A DNA stretch of 64,000 bases from Candidatus Nitrosopumilus sp. (GCA_029864335.1 JAOTTS010000006.1:1-64000); one strand, 5' to 3'; positions 51,653-61,474 are shown, counted from the first letter of the stretch. Notes: generated by a model from the letters alone, not told the origin. Made by a program: numbers and translations.

Positions 51653-54514
51653 TTGATTTTGTATAGCGCCTCTACTGATAAGCAAGCTCCACCTCCTGAT
51701 GCTGGAAAATTCATCAGACTAGGAATTGTAGTCATAATTGGTATAGTAATTTTTGCAATGGTAGGAAATCAAGCAGTAATTTTATCAATGAATTTCACTG
51801 AATTTGGAGACCAGTTCAGTAAACCTCTCTATTACACACTTGTCTCTACAATAATTCTCTCAGCAATTGCTCTTGTTCGTATAAATATTTCTGGAAGATC
51901 TTCGATTTTCTGGTATGTCATTAGAACAGCAATTGGATTTATTGGAAGTGGTGGGCAACAACCAATTTCAAATAATATCTCAAGTTTTAAAGAATACAAA
52001 CTATCGTCTCCACAATTTGTAATATGGCAAATTACTAAAATTTTGCTTTTTGGAGCATTCTTTGCAAATATCATGTTTGGATTTGCAGCAATCTCATTTA
52101 TCGATGGTAATTATCTAGGAATTGAAAATCTACCAAAACTATTCTCCTTGCCTTTTGTAACTCCTGATAATAATCCAAATTATGCAGCTGAAAATGTTGT
52201 TCCAATGATTCCTGCCTTAGTAATATTAATTCCTCCATTACTTGCAGCAATTGGATTACGACTGTTTTTGTATGTTGGAATTCATAGAATAATTAATGTA
52301 ATTACTTCATTTTTGCAGGACTCAAACAACGGAAAGCCCAGATATCTAAACTATGTTTCAACAATTGAGGGAATAATTGGTATTGGAATAATTTGGGCAG
52401 GTTTTAATCTCTTCTTTACTGATCAAATTGATTACAATACACGATATATCATTGGTGGTACACTTCTCATAGGCTTTGCACTAATTGCATTTTCAGTAGT
52501 TGATAGAATTAGAGCACGTGTTCTCACTCATATGTTTAAGAGAGATGTTTACATTAGAATTCTAAGTATTATTGCAATTGCAATAATTATTGCAGGTGTA
52601 GTTTCTGTTAACAACAGTATAGCTGACGCAAAGAAGATTGAATTTTTAGGTCCTTATACAGCTCAACAAATTGGAGTAAATCGATATCTTGGTGAATTAA
52701 ATAATATACAAGAAAATATTCATGATGTTCAGCTTACATCTGTTTCTGCAAATAATATCAAAAATTATGTAAATCAACATAGTGATGTGCTTAATGTCAT
52801 TAGAGTTTGGGATTGGGAAGCAGCTTTTGCCAAATTAAAGCCTGAGATTGGTCTTATTCCATATGTGGACTTTGAAGATAATGATATTCTCCGCTTTAAC
52901 AATACTCTTTATTGGACTGCCTCTATGAAACCAATTCTGCCAACATCTGTTAGTCTTGAAAATAGATGGTATAACGAACATCTCGTATACACTCATGTTC
53001 CTAATGGATTCTTAACACTTGAAGCAACTGATGGACAGATTGTTGATAGTGGTGAATTTTTCAAACAAAGAGAGATCTATTATGGAGAGGGAGGATTATT
53101 TGAACAAACTTGGTCTGGTTATCCAAATTCGAGAGGCTCTAACAGTGCAGAACTAGGAGGAGTATCTTATTCAGGTATAGGTGGATTAGATGTTTCACCA
53201 CCACTAAGTTGGATCTTTGAGCCAAACTTTTTACTTTCATTTCCAGCCGAATCAGTCCACATTATGAGATACAAAGACCTACATGACAGAATGGAAATAC
53301 TGTATCCTTACTTCCTTTATGATTTGTTTGGAAAAGAACTAGATTCACTTCCTGTAACTGATGGAGAAAATTCCTATTGGCTGATTCCATTAATTATTGG
53401 ATTTGATACTAATGATGTTCCATGGTCAGTTGGTAATCCATACTTGCGTTTGATAGGTTATGCACTAGTAGATTCTTACAACGGTGATATTCAATTACTA
53501 AAGACTGGAGATGATTTCTTTTCAGATATGTTTGCTAGTCAGTATTCTGAACAATTCAAACCAATGCCGGCTTGGCTAGAAGAACAAATCAGATATCCAG
53601 TTGAATTATTCAATTGGAAAACAGAGATGTATAATATTTATCACGTAACTAATGTTGAGACATTTATTCAAGCAAATGAATTCTATGAAATTCCACGTGG
53701 CCTTGATACCTATTACGTTGAAGCAAAACCTCCAGGATTTGCACAAACTGAATTCTTAGGATTACTTTCATTAGAATTAAGAGGTTCTCAAGGAAGAAAC
53801 CTTGCAGGATATATGGTAGTTGAAAATGATCTTACTAATCTAGGAAATCTACAATTCTATGAAGTTCCACTAAACTCTACAACCAAACTGATTGGTCCTA
53901 CTGCAGTTAGAGAAGCATTAGACAGAGACCCAGAATTTGCTCAACTAAAGACACTTTTGAGAAATCCAAGAATTGGTGATAATATTTTGTATCGCGTAGG
54001 AGATCATGATATTTACTTTATTCCTGTATATACTGCTGGAGCTGGTGGTGTAGTTGCACAACTAGGTACAATTGCAGCAGTTGGAGCAGCATTTACTGGA
54101 GAATATTATGTTGGACTAGGTGAAACCCAGGAAAAAGCATTTGAAGCTTATTTGAAGAAAGTTTCTGGCGTAGCACCAACTGCAACCACTGCCGATGTTA
54201 GTTACGTTGAACTAATCAGAAGTGACAGAATTGATATTATAAAATCTGTATTTGAAGAAAATAATATTACAGTATCTGAACCAACATCAATTCAAATTCC
54301 ATTATCATTCAATGAAGGTCAACTGTTCTTCTTTACTGAAAGTGATCGTATAAACACCGAAGAATTCCTTAATGAATTCATTGATGACTTTGTAAAGCCA
54401 CGCAGTGATAGAGTATTCATGTGGAAAGAAGAAAATAATCTCAACATTGGAACAATATTTGTCAAAGATGGAATATCTGAGATACACTATGTCTCAATTG
54501 AGGTAGGCAACTAA
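51653..54514 (+). CDS. UPF0182-family giant membrane protein
   Basis: 953 residues with seven or so membrane helices in the first about 330 residues (LGIVVIIGIVIFAMVGNQ; YTLVSTIILSAIALVRIN; ILFGAFFANIMFGFAAISF; IIAIAIIIAGVVSV). A very large region (residues about 335-953) then lies outside the cell and is beta-rich (LEATDGQIVDSGEFFKQREI). The family is widespread in bacteria and in these archaea; its role is unknown. TTG start 51653. The next gene begins 1 bp after its stop, so the glutamine amidotransferase is probably in the same transcript. Confidence 0.85.
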   Translation: MILYSASTDKQAPPPDAGKFIRLGIVVIIGIVIFAMVGNQAVILSMNFTEFGDQFSKPLYYTLVSTIILSAIALVRINISGRSSIFWYVIRTAIGFIGSGGQQPISNNISSFKEYKLSSPQFVIWQITKILLFGAFFANIMFGFAAISFIDGNYLGIENLPKLFSLPFVTPDNNPNYAAENVVPMIPALVILIPPLLAAIGLRLFLYVGIHRIINVITSFLQDSNNGKPRYLNYVSTIEGIIGIGIIWAGFNLFFTDQIDYNTRYIIGGTLLIGFALIAFSVVDRIRARVLTHMFKRDVYIRILSIIAIAIIIAGVVSVNNSIADAKKIEFLGPYTAQQIGVNRYLGELNNIQENIHDVQLTSVSANNIKNYVNQHSDVLNVIRVWDWEAAFAKLKPEIGLIPYVDFEDNDILRFNNTLYWTASMKPILPTSVSLENRWYNEHLVYTHVPNGFLTLEATDGQIVDSGEFFKQREIYYGEGGLFEQTWSGYPNSRGSNSAELGGVSYSGIGGLDVSPPLSWIFEPNFLLSFPAESVHIMRYKDLHDRMEILYPYFLYDLFGKELDSLPVTDGENSYWLIPLIIGFDTNDVPWSVGNPYLRLIGYALVDSYNGDIQLLKTGDDFFSDMFASQYSEQFKPMPAWLEEQIRYPVELFNWKTEMYNIYHVTNVETFIQANEFYEIPRGLDTYYVEAKPPGFAQTEFLGLLSLELRGSQGRNLAGYMVVENDLTNLGNLQFYEVPLNSTTKLIGPTAVREALDRDPEFAQLKTLLRNPRIGDNILYRVGDHDIYFIPVYTAGAGGVVAQLGTIAAVGAAFTGEYYVGLGETQEKAFEAYLKKVSGVAPTATTADVSYVELIRSDRIDIIKSVFEENNITVSEPTSIQIPLSFNEGQLFFFTESDRINTEEFLNEFIDDFVKPRSDRVFMWKEENNLNIGTIFVKDGISEIHYVSIEVGN

Positions 54515-55057
54515 TTGCTCTTAGTTGTTGATAATGGTTCAGTCTATACAAAAAATTTAACTGATTTTTTAACCAAAAAAAATATTTTATTTGAAAAACA
54601 GACTCCTCAACTTCTTAATCTAAACTTACTTGAAAATTTTGATTGTTTCATTTTATCTGGAAGGAGAAAAAATGAAAAAAAGACAAATGAAATTAATTCC
54701 AAAATAATTTATTATTCTATTAAAAATAATGTTAAATTACTTGGAATTTGCTATGGTGCAGAAATTTTGGCTCTTACATTAGGTGGAACAATTCGAAAAA
54801 CTAAATCTCTTCAAAAAGGAAATGAAACAATCAAAATTTTAAAAGATAATTCGATTTCTAGTAATTCTTTACAAGTTTTTGAAAGTCATGGATTTGAAAT
54901 ATCTCAATTACCTTCTATTTTAATTCCTCTTGCAGAATCGAATAATTGTAAATATGAAATTATTCAATATAATAAAAAGCCAATTTTTGGAACCCAATTT
55001 CATCCGGAGATGACTAAAGATGGTAATGATTTAATTGAAAAATTCTGTTTTCTTTGA
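54515..55057 (+). CDS. Class I glutamine amidotransferase (GuaA-A-like)
   Basis: 180 residues. Nucleophile Cys in LGICYGAEILAL and catalytic His/Glu in FGTQFHPEM match the glutaminase subunit of archaeal GMP synthetase or other GATases. It is slightly short and lacks GuaA's synthetase half, so it must work with a separate partner. The TTG start lies right after the UPF0182 stop. Alternatives are an anthranilate or carbamoyl-phosphate type; the motif spacing fits GuaA best. Confidence 0.75.
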   Translation: MLLVVDNGSVYTKNLTDFLTKKNILFEKQTPQLLNLNLLENFDCFILSGRRKNEKKTNEINSKIIYYSIKNNVKLLGICYGAEILALTLGGTIRKTKSLQKGNETIKILKDNSISSNSLQVFESHGFEISQLPSILIPLAESNNCKYEIIQYNKKPIFGTQFHPEMTKDGNDLIEKFCFL

Positions 55058-55091
55058 TTGATTTTAATAACTCTTAAAATTTCTTTTATTT

Positions 55092-56054
55092 ATGGAACAA
55101 GAAGATCACGAATTATTTTTACCTCTTGTTGAAGAAGAAAATATCTGCCTTCCATTACCCATCAACGTTGTATCAAAGTATTGGAATGTTGAATTATCAA
55201 TGGTAGAAGCTATTGAGACTGCCAAAAAATATTCCGGATTTAGTGGTAGTATACTTATCGAAGGAATAGAATTAGCAGAAAGACATGGCCTAACATGTAA
55301 GATAGTAAATTCATCTTTATCAGAATTGAAAAAAATTATTGATTCTGGAATACCACCAATTGTCATTCTTCCAGGGATTCCAGAAATTACTCAACATGCA
55401 TCAATCATTACTGGTTATGATGATAAAGAAAAGACAATTCTTCATTATATTCAGAAAGGTAATCTAGAGGGGGAACAACAGGAAGGAGCAATACCTGAAG
55501 AAATTTTTAATAAAGAATGGTCTGAAGAAGGACGATTATTGATATTATTAGCTTCATCAGATATTTTATCTTCTTTAAAACTTGAAAATGATTCTACTGA
55601 TAAATCAAATCGATTATGTCTTATCTCTGAACGACAAAATATTCTCAAAAACTCTTCTGATGCACTTAAATCGTTAAAACAAGCCTTAGAAATTTTCCCA
55701 GATAATTCTACTGCTTTACATCAATTGGGCTCTATAATGAATGAACAAAATTCTCCTAACTGTGTAAATTTTTATGAAAAATGTTTAGACATCAATAAAA
55801 GGTCATATTTGACTTACAATGGTTTAGGAAATTTTTATCTTAAAACAAATCAATTTGAAAAAGCAGAAAACTATTACACAAAGGCTATTGAAATAAATCC
55901 AAAAAGATCTGCTAAAATTTACAAAAATAGAGCATATCTAAGAGAAAAACAAAACAAAAATTCTGAAGCAAAAGATGATCTTAAAAATTATCTAAAATAT
56001 TATCCAAAAGCTCCTGATAGAGGAATTATTGAACAAGCAATTAGAGAGTTATAA
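55092..56054 (+). CDS. C39-like peptidase domain fused to TPR repeats
   Basis: 320 residues. Residues about 10-155 resemble bacterial C39-like (double-glycine) peptidases: a Cys in NICLPLPINVVSKYW, FSGSILIEGIELAERHGLTC, and a His in QHASIITGYDDKEKT. The Asp/Glu third ligand is plausible but not certain. Residues about 190-320 are TPR repeats (LKQALEIFPDNSTALHQLGS; YNGLGNFYLKTNQFEKAENY; EIEINPKRSA-type). No export signal. It may process peptides or have lost activity. The following tRNA is on the other strand. Confidence 0.7.
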   Translation: MEQEDHELFLPLVEEENICLPLPINVVSKYWNVELSMVEAIETAKKYSGFSGSILIEGIELAERHGLTCKIVNSSLSELKKIIDSGIPPIVILPGIPEITQHASIITGYDDKEKTILHYIQKGNLEGEQQEGAIPEEIFNKEWSEEGRLLILLASSDILSSLKLENDSTDKSNRLCLISERQNILKNSSDALKSLKQALEIFPDNSTALHQLGSIMNEQNSPNCVNFYEKCLDINKRSYLTYNGLGNFYLKTNQFEKAENYYTKAIEINPKRSAKIYKNRAYLREKQNKNSEAKDDLKNYLKYYPKAPDRGIIEQAIREL

Positions 56055-56128
56055 TGCGGAGTGCGGGATTTGAACCCGCGGCCTTCAGCTTGGGAAGCTG
56101 ACGTCATACCAGACTAAACTAACTCCGC
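56055..56128 (-). tRNA. tRNA-Gly (anticodon CCC)
   Basis: Reading the minus strand: acceptor GCGGAGT pairs with ACTCCGC before discriminator A; the anticodon stem is TCAGC/GCTGA around the loop TTCCCAA, giving anticodon CCC; the T arm has GCGGG-TTCAAAT-CCCGC. No intron is needed. No CCA is encoded (expected in archaea to be added later). The only tRNA in the window. Confidence 0.95.
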
Positions 56129-56180
56129 TTAGAAGAGATTGATTGACTATGATTAAATATCTTAATTAGAAAACTAATAC

Positions 56181-56354
56181 ATGGATGCAAGATGTCCTGA
56201 ATGTGAAAAAGTTGCCATCTTAGACGACGACGTTACCAATGTAAAATGCCCTCATTGTAACTTTGAAGCAGATTATGATTCATATCTTGAAATCATGAAA
56301 GATCAGGCAATTAATATGGCAACAGATTATATTCCAGATCGACCAGGAATGTAA
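56181..56354 (+). CDS. Small zinc-ribbon protein, 57 residues
   Basis: Begins MDARCPECEKVAILDDDV and continues VKCPHCNFEADYDSYLEIM. The two C-P-x-C pairs 16 residues apart form a zinc ribbon; the tail is helical and acidic. It lies between the tRNA and a second small ribbon gene on the opposite strand. The ATG lies 24 bp after an AAATATCTTAAT box. Conserved small proteins of this type are common in these archaea; function unknown. Confidence 0.6.
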   Translation: MDARCPECEKVAILDDDVTNVKCPHCNFEADYDSYLEIMKDQAINMATDYIPDRPGM

Positions 56355-56477
56355 TTACCAATAATTTCCTTTATCAGAACAATCTAAGTGCGCACCACAA
56401 TTAGGACAAAACATATGACATGCTTGCATGTCTACCATAATTTTATCACACCTTGGACATCTAATGTCCTCTCCCAT
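56355..56477 (-). CDS. Small zinc-ribbon protein, 40 residues
   Basis: MGEDIRCPRCDKIMVDMQAC followed by FCPNCGAHLDCSD. The C-P-R-C and C-P-N-C pairs are those of a zinc ribbon and resemble the zinc-finger tails of ribosome- or RNA polymerase-binding proteins. The stop abuts the neighbour's stop (56354) with no gap. Below the usual length cutoff but the cysteine spacing supports it. Confidence 0.55.
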   Translation of the reverse strand: MGEDIRCPRCDKIMVDMQACHMFCPNCGAHLDCSDKGNYW

Positions 56478-56550
56478 AACTATCCAAGGTAATCTTAATT
56501 TAAAAATAATGTCCAAAGGTTAATTAGTCGTTCAACTTTTTTTGGAATAA

Positions 56551-56961
56551 TTGGCAAACTTCAAACTTACAATTTCAGATATTAAAGGAAAGTCAGTTTC
56601 AAAAGAGCTCAAAGATAGTGATGCTAATCCTTTGTTAGGTTTACAGCTTAGAAATGAAACTGATGCATCAATTGTTGGACTATCTGGCAAATTAAAACTC
56701 ACTGGAGGAAGTGACAAATCTGGAATTCCTATGAGAAATGATGTTCACGGTTCTGCAAGAAAAAAAGTTCTTCTTTCTAAAGGTGTAGGTCTGCAAGATG
56801 CAGAAACTGGACAAAGAAAGAGAAAACTAATGCGTGGAAATACAGTATCTGAAGAAATCTATCAAGTAAATTGTAAATTTGATGGAGAATTACCAGTTGA
56901 AGCTCCTCCTGAATCTTCAGGAGAATCTATAGAAGAAAAAACTGAAGATAAAAAAGAATAA
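56551..56961 (+). CDS. rps6e: Ribosomal protein eS6
   Basis: 136 residues. Small-subunit protein at the tRNA path. The core (FKLTISDIKGKSVSKELKDS; GSGDKSGIPMR-like; the basic loop KKVLLSKGVGLQDAETGQRK) matches archaeal S6e, with a short acidic C-terminus (EEKTEDKKE). It starts the rps6e-aIF2 gamma-PIN run, a common archaeal arrangement. Confidence 0.93.
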   Translation: MANFKLTISDIKGKSVSKELKDSDANPLLGLQLRNETDASIVGLSGKLKLTGGSDKSGIPMRNDVHGSARKKVLLSKGVGLQDAETGQRKRKLMRGNTVSEEIYQVNCKFDGELPVEAPPESSGESIEEKTEDKKE

Positions 56962-56992
56962 CTTAACATATACCGATTCTTCATTTTGAGTC

Positions 56993-58255
56993 ATGCATTG
57001 GAGAGAAACACTTCCTGATTGGTACATCAAAAAATATGGATATCAACCATGTGTTAACATTGGGACAGCAGGTCATGTAGATCATGGAAAAACTACTCTA
57101 ATTCAAGCGTTAACTGGTTCTTGGACAAGTGTTCATAGTCAAGAATTAAAACGAGGAATTACAATTCGTGTAGGTTATTCTGATGCTGCATTTTACAAAT
57201 GTAATAATTGTGAGGAACCTTTAGGTTATTCTACAACTCCAAAATGTAAAAATTGTGGAAAAGAAAGTGAACTATCCAGAGTTGTAAGTTTTGTAGATAG
57301 TCCCGGACACGAAAGTCTGATGGCAAATATGCTTTCAGGTTCTGCTTTGATGGATGGTGCTTTGTTATTAGTTGCTGCAAATGAAAAAGTTCCTAAACCT
57401 CAAACCAAAGAACACCTTTTAGCTCTTCAAACACTTGGTATACAACAAATAGTTGTAGTTCAAAACAAAGTCGATTTACTTCCTTACAAAGAAGTGATGG
57501 CAAACTATCAAGACATTACAAAATTTGTTAAAGGAACTTTTGCTGCAAAATCACCAATAATTCCAATTTCAGCTCAATCTGGATTAAATATTGATGCACT
57601 TATTGGTTCTATAGAATCAACAATCAAAACTCCAGAAAGGGATGAAAAGAAAGACACTGTTATGCATGTTTTACGGTCTTTTGATGTAAACAAGCCTGGT
57701 ATAAAATTAAAAGATATTAAGGGAGGTGTAATTGGTGGAAGTCTTACTCAAGGAGTTTTTAAAATTGGGGATGAAATTGAGATTAAACCTGGTATTATGA
57801 ATGAGAAAAAAAAGTTATACGAACCACTACTTACAGAAATTACATCTTTAGGTACTGCAGCAGGAATTGTTGAATCAGTCAAACCTGGTGGACTAGTTGC
57901 AATAGGAACAAAATTAGATCCCTCAATGACTAGAAGTGATTCATTTATTGGATCAGTAATTGGAAAACCAGGCACTCTTCCTGAAAATTCTACTCAACTA
58001 AAACTTGAAGTAAATCTATTTGATGTTGCAGTAGGAATAACCGAGGATATCAAAGTCCAACCAATTCAATCAGGGGAATTACTTAGGCTCAATATTGGAA
58101 CTGCACCAGTATTAGGCAAGGTCACTAAAATAAAATCAAAAAACATTGAGATTGAACTTAGAAGACCTGCTTGCATCTTTGAAGGTGGTAATGTGGCAAT
58201 AAGTAGGAGAATTGATGAAAGGTGGAGATTAATTGGTGCAGGAATAATTGGTTGA
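56993..58255 (+). CDS. eif2g: Translation initiation factor aIF2 subunit gamma
   Basis: 420 residues. The GTPase of aIF2, which brings initiator Met-tRNA to the small subunit. G1 GTAGHVDHGKTTLIQAL, G3 VDSPGHESLM, G4 NKVDL and a zinc knuckle CNNCEEPLGYSTTPKCKNCG. Domains II and III are beta barrels. It overlaps the following PIN gene by 8 bp. The alpha subunit is at 61475; the beta subunit was not seen. Confidence 0.94.
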   Translation: MHWRETLPDWYIKKYGYQPCVNIGTAGHVDHGKTTLIQALTGSWTSVHSQELKRGITIRVGYSDAAFYKCNNCEEPLGYSTTPKCKNCGKESELSRVVSFVDSPGHESLMANMLSGSALMDGALLLVAANEKVPKPQTKEHLLALQTLGIQQIVVVQNKVDLLPYKEVMANYQDITKFVKGTFAAKSPIIPISAQSGLNIDALIGSIESTIKTPERDEKKDTVMHVLRSFDVNKPGIKLKDIKGGVIGGSLTQGVFKIGDEIEIKPGIMNEKKKLYEPLLTEITSLGTAAGIVESVKPGGLVAIGTKLDPSMTRSDSFIGSVIGKPGTLPENSTQLKLEVNLFDVAVGITEDIKVQPIQSGELLRLNIGTAPVLGKVTKIKSKNIEIELRRPACIFEGGNVAISRRIDERWRLIGAGIIG

Positions 58256-58616
58256 AGTAATCTGTGACACTAATTTTTTAATCCATTTGGCAACCAAACG
58301 AATCAAAAACATTGATAATCTTGATGTTGAGATTGGTTCCATTTCTTTTGTTGTACCAAAAGTAGTAATAACAGAGTTGAATAAATTACAAAAAATTCCT
58401 GAAAAAAAACAAGAAATTATTATGACTTTGAATTTTATTAAAAATTTAAAAATAATTCCTATTAATGGAAATTTTGCTGATAAGGAATTACTATCTTATG
58501 TAAAAGATAATAGATCCATAATTGGAACCATGGATAAGGAACTAAAAAAACAGATCAAGTATGCTGGAGGTTCCATAATTTCTTTATCAAATGATAAAAT
58601 TGTCTTAGAATCTTAG
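58248..58616 (+). CDS. PIN-domain protein (Fcf1/Utp24-like)
   Basis: 122 residues. PIN nuclease core: CDTNFLIHLATKR (first Asp), VITELNKL (Glu), NRSIIGTMDKELKKQIK (the later Asp of the metal site). It resembles archaeal relatives of Fcf1, which cut pre-rRNA. TTG start inside the aIF2 gamma end, so it is made with that factor. A toxin role is unlikely with no antitoxin gene nearby. Confidence 0.85.
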   Translation: MVEVICDTNFLIHLATKRIKNIDNLDVEIGSISFVVPKVVITELNKLQKIPEKKQEIIMTLNFIKNLKIIPINGNFADKELLSYVKDNRSIIGTMDKELKKQIKYAGGSIISLSNDKIVLES

Positions 58617-58646
58617 AAAAATTTAACTTTAAGACTTTGTTTAAAC

Positions 58647-59105
58647 ATGATGAAAGATATGATTTTAGAGAGTCCTGCTTTTCAAAATGGGGGAACAATT
58701 CCAAGAAAATATGGATATAAAAATGAAAATTTCAGTCCTTCATTAATTATTACTCAAGTTCCAAAAGAAACAAAATCACTGGTTTTGATCATGGATGATC
58801 CTGATGCAATGGGAGCAGTAGGAAAAGTTTGGGTTCATTGGGTTTTGTGGAATATTCCACCAAACATTCAAGAAATTGCAGAAAACTCTATACCTGGAAA
58901 TTCAATTGAGGGAAAAACAGATTTTGATGAAATTGGTTATGGTGGACCAGCACCACCAGATAAAGAACATCTCTATATTTTCAAACTTTATGCATTGGAC
59001 ATAGAACTACATTTAGAAAAAGGTTCAACAAAAACAGATCTTGAGAAATCTATGAAAAATCATATTCTTGTAGAATCAAAACTAGAAGGCAAATATGCTC
59101 CATAA
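58647..59105 (+). CDS. YbhB/YbcL family phosphatidylethanolamine-binding-like protein
   Basis: 152 residues. PEBP-like signatures: GGTIPRKYGYKNENFSP, LVLIMDDPDAMGAVGKVWVHWVLWNIPP and GYGGPAPPDKEHLYIFKLYAL. It is soluble, with no signal peptide. Function in archaea is unknown; ligand binding is assumed. A T8 run follows the stop by 28 bp. Confidence 0.88.
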   Translation: MMKDMILESPAFQNGGTIPRKYGYKNENFSPSLIITQVPKETKSLVLIMDDPDAMGAVGKVWVHWVLWNIPPNIQEIAENSIPGNSIEGKTDFDEIGYGGPAPPDKEHLYIFKLYALDIELHLEKGSTKTDLEKSMKNHILVESKLEGKYAP

Positions 59106-59133
59106 TAATACTTATTTTTGAAATTAACATTAA

Positions 59134-59141
59134 TTTTTTTT
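59134..59141 (+). terminator. Oligo-T terminator after the PEBP gene
   Basis: Eight T in a row, 28 bp after the stop at 59105 and 38 bp before the next gene. Confidence 0.45.
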
Positions 59142-59178
59142 AAAAAGAGTAATAAACATAAGCTAGTGTTCAAAACCA

Positions 59179-61308
59179 TTGAATTCACATGTTAGATTAT
59201 TTTCAATAGGAAAATTTGATTTTAAACTAAATCATCTCTTAATCATAGCAATTTTATCAATCTCCTTTTCAATGTCTTTTTTGATTAGATCACAACCTGC
59301 AAGTTATGGATGGGAATTAAATGAGTTTGATCCTTTCTTTAACTATAGAGCAACACAATATATTATTGATAATGGAATTGATTCTTATTTTGAATGGAAT
59401 GATGATTTAAGTTGGTATCCTCATGGTAGGGATGTTTCTCAGACATCACAAGTAATGCTGCATCTTACAGCAGCAATAACTTATTGGATTTTTGGCGCTG
59501 GCGGAAATCTTTATGACTTTACCATTTTATTTCCAGTAATTTTTGGTTCTTTAACAGCTATTCTTGTTTTTGCATTAGTTAGAACAATAGGAGGTAATAC
59601 AGCTGGATTATTTTCTGCATTACTTTTCTCAGTTTCTCTACCAATTATTATTCGTGGTCAAATTGGTTGGTTTAAATCAGAACCACTGGGTTTATTTTTT
59701 AGTATTTTAGCAATCTATCTTTTTTTAAGTGCATTAATCTCAAAAAATTACAAAGTCACAATACCAAAGATGGTTGCATCTGGAATTTTTATCATTTTTG
59801 GTTTATCTGCATGGGGTGGTGATCAATTTTTCATTTTACCCTTAGGTATTTTCTTTTTAACATTACCATTTTTGCGAGCAGATCATAAATTTTTGATTTT
59901 GATTATACCTATTTTTACAGTATCATCCATTCTCACATCATTAGCATTTGAAAGATTAGGAACCTATTTTATAATGGGATTAGGAGGATTATCATTAATC
60001 GTTCCTACAATTTTCTTAGTAACATGTATTGCTATACAACGTAAAAGTAGTGATAATACTAAACAAAGAAATGGATTATTATTTCTTATAGCAATCCTAA
60101 TTATTGGTTCAAGTATTCTTGTGATAAATGTTGATTCACAATTTATCCCACTACCTAGTTATAGATATCTAAATGCAATAAATCCATTTTTAACAACAAC
60201 TGATCCCCTTATTGATTCTGTTGCTGAGCATGCAACAACCACAATTGAACAATCTTTTCTATTTCATTCAATATTAATGATATTTGCTGGACTAGGAATT
60301 TGGATAATCCTTAAAAATTCCAGTAAATCTAATTTTATAAAAAATGATATGATTTCATTTGCGTTAATTATTGGATTGGTAGGAGTCTATGTTAGTTCTG
60401 CATTTGTAAGACTAGAAGTATTTGCATCATTATCAGTAATTATTTTATCTTCTTTAGGATTATCAGTATTGTTAAAAGAATTCTATACTAATAAAATAGA
60501 AATTAAAAAATCTAAAAATCTTATTCTGAAATCATCTTTTATTCTTGGAGTAATTTTACTACTGACAACACCCTTAATTTTTCCTATCAATGGAAATGTT
60601 TTTTCTACTACTAACAATCCACCTACAATCCTTAATGGAGGAACTACTTTTAGAATTAGCACTACCGATTGGATTGATGCTTTGGATTGGATTAAAAATA
60701 ACACTGAAAAGGATGCAATCATTGCTACTTGGTGGGATTATGGATACTGGATTGAAACAAAAGCTGAACGAGCTTCTCTCGCAGATAATTCCACTTTGAT
60801 TGATAGTATAATTAAAAAAATAGCATCTGCTTTCCTAAGTTCTCCTAATGAAGGAAGAAACATTTTACTTGAAATGGAATCTGATTATGTGGTTGTTTTT
60901 ATAGCTGGTCAAAGACTAGAAGTTGATAATGGTGATCAACCACTTTATGTTCTTGGTGGTGGTGGTGATGAATCAAAAAAACAATGGTTTATGAGAATTG
61001 CAAATGAACCTTTAGCCAAATATCTTCATTCTGATGGAATTAGTGGAACTGATTATTTTTGGAATGAGACATTATTAGGCAAAATGACTCCATTCACTCT
61101 TTTAGGATATGTAAATATGGCAAACAATCAACAATCTCAAACCTATCAACCAGGATTTACTGGAATATATACAAAAGATATTAAATTAACTGAAGATGGA
61201 AATGGACCATTAAGATTGGTATATTCTTCACCAAGTTTTGACGTTGGAAAAGGTGGGCAAGTTCTTGGAGTGTTTGTTTATGAAATTAACAAAGCCCACG
61301 TACCATAA
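59179..61308 (+). CDS. aglB: Oligosaccharyltransferase AglB/Stt3
   Basis: 709 residues. It moves a lipid-linked glycan onto Asn in N-x-S/T of exported proteins. About 13 membrane helices in the first 470 residues; NEFDPFFNYRATQYIIDNG carries the first acidic metal motif and DALDWIKNNTEKDAIIATWW plus DYGYWIE the WWDYG active-site motif near residue 520. The C-terminal globular domain follows. With the dolichyl-phosphate sugar transferase at 45834 it indicates surface N-glycosylation. Confidence 0.92.
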   Translation: MNSHVRLFSIGKFDFKLNHLLIIAILSISFSMSFLIRSQPASYGWELNEFDPFFNYRATQYIIDNGIDSYFEWNDDLSWYPHGRDVSQTSQVMLHLTAAITYWIFGAGGNLYDFTILFPVIFGSLTAILVFALVRTIGGNTAGLFSALLFSVSLPIIIRGQIGWFKSEPLGLFFSILAIYLFLSALISKNYKVTIPKMVASGIFIIFGLSAWGGDQFFILPLGIFFLTLPFLRADHKFLILIIPIFTVSSILTSLAFERLGTYFIMGLGGLSLIVPTIFLVTCIAIQRKSSDNTKQRNGLLFLIAILIIGSSILVINVDSQFIPLPSYRYLNAINPFLTTTDPLIDSVAEHATTTIEQSFLFHSILMIFAGLGIWIILKNSSKSNFIKNDMISFALIIGLVGVYVSSAFVRLEVFASLSVIILSSLGLSVLLKEFYTNKIEIKKSKNLILKSSFILGVILLLTTPLIFPINGNVFSTTNNPPTILNGGTTFRISTTDWIDALDWIKNNTEKDAIIATWWDYGYWIETKAERASLADNSTLIDSIIKKIASAFLSSPNEGRNILLEMESDYVVVFIAGQRLEVDNGDQPLYVLGGGGDESKKQWFMRIANEPLAKYLHSDGISGTDYFWNETLLGKMTPFTLLGYVNMANNQQSQTYQPGFTGIYTKDIKLTEDGNGPLRLVYSSPSFDVGKGGQVLGVFVYEINKAHVP

Positions 61309-61317
61309 AACTAATTT

Positions 61318-61473
61318 TTAATTATATCTCTCAGCCAATCTATATCTCATGTATTTATCATCAGGCGAAAATTTGGCTGAATGTGCTGAAATTGTTCTCT
61401 CATTACATTTTAAACACTTATCTTTCAAAGTATATTGATTACATTTAATACATTTTCTTAATTGAAATTTCAT
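61318..61473 (-). CDS. nop10: Nop10, H/ACA small RNP protein
   Basis: 51 residues. MKFQLRKCIKCNQYTLKDKC and LKCNERTIS supply the four-cysteine zinc site; HSAKFSPDDKYMRYRL is the family C-terminal helix that docks on Cbf5. Part of the pseudouridylation complex. It follows the aIF2 alpha stop by 1 bp (61475), and that gene pair is a well-known archaeal arrangement. The gene is shorter than 60 codons. Confidence 0.88.
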   Translation of the reverse strand: MKFQLRKCIKCNQYTLKDKCLKCNERTISAHSAKFSPDDKYMRYRLAERYN

Positions 61474-61474
61474 C

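Noticed and set aside
58248-58616. VapC-type toxin
   Set aside because: The PIN protein overlaps aIF2 gamma and has no antitoxin gene next to it; the Fcf1-like arrangement is conserved in archaea.
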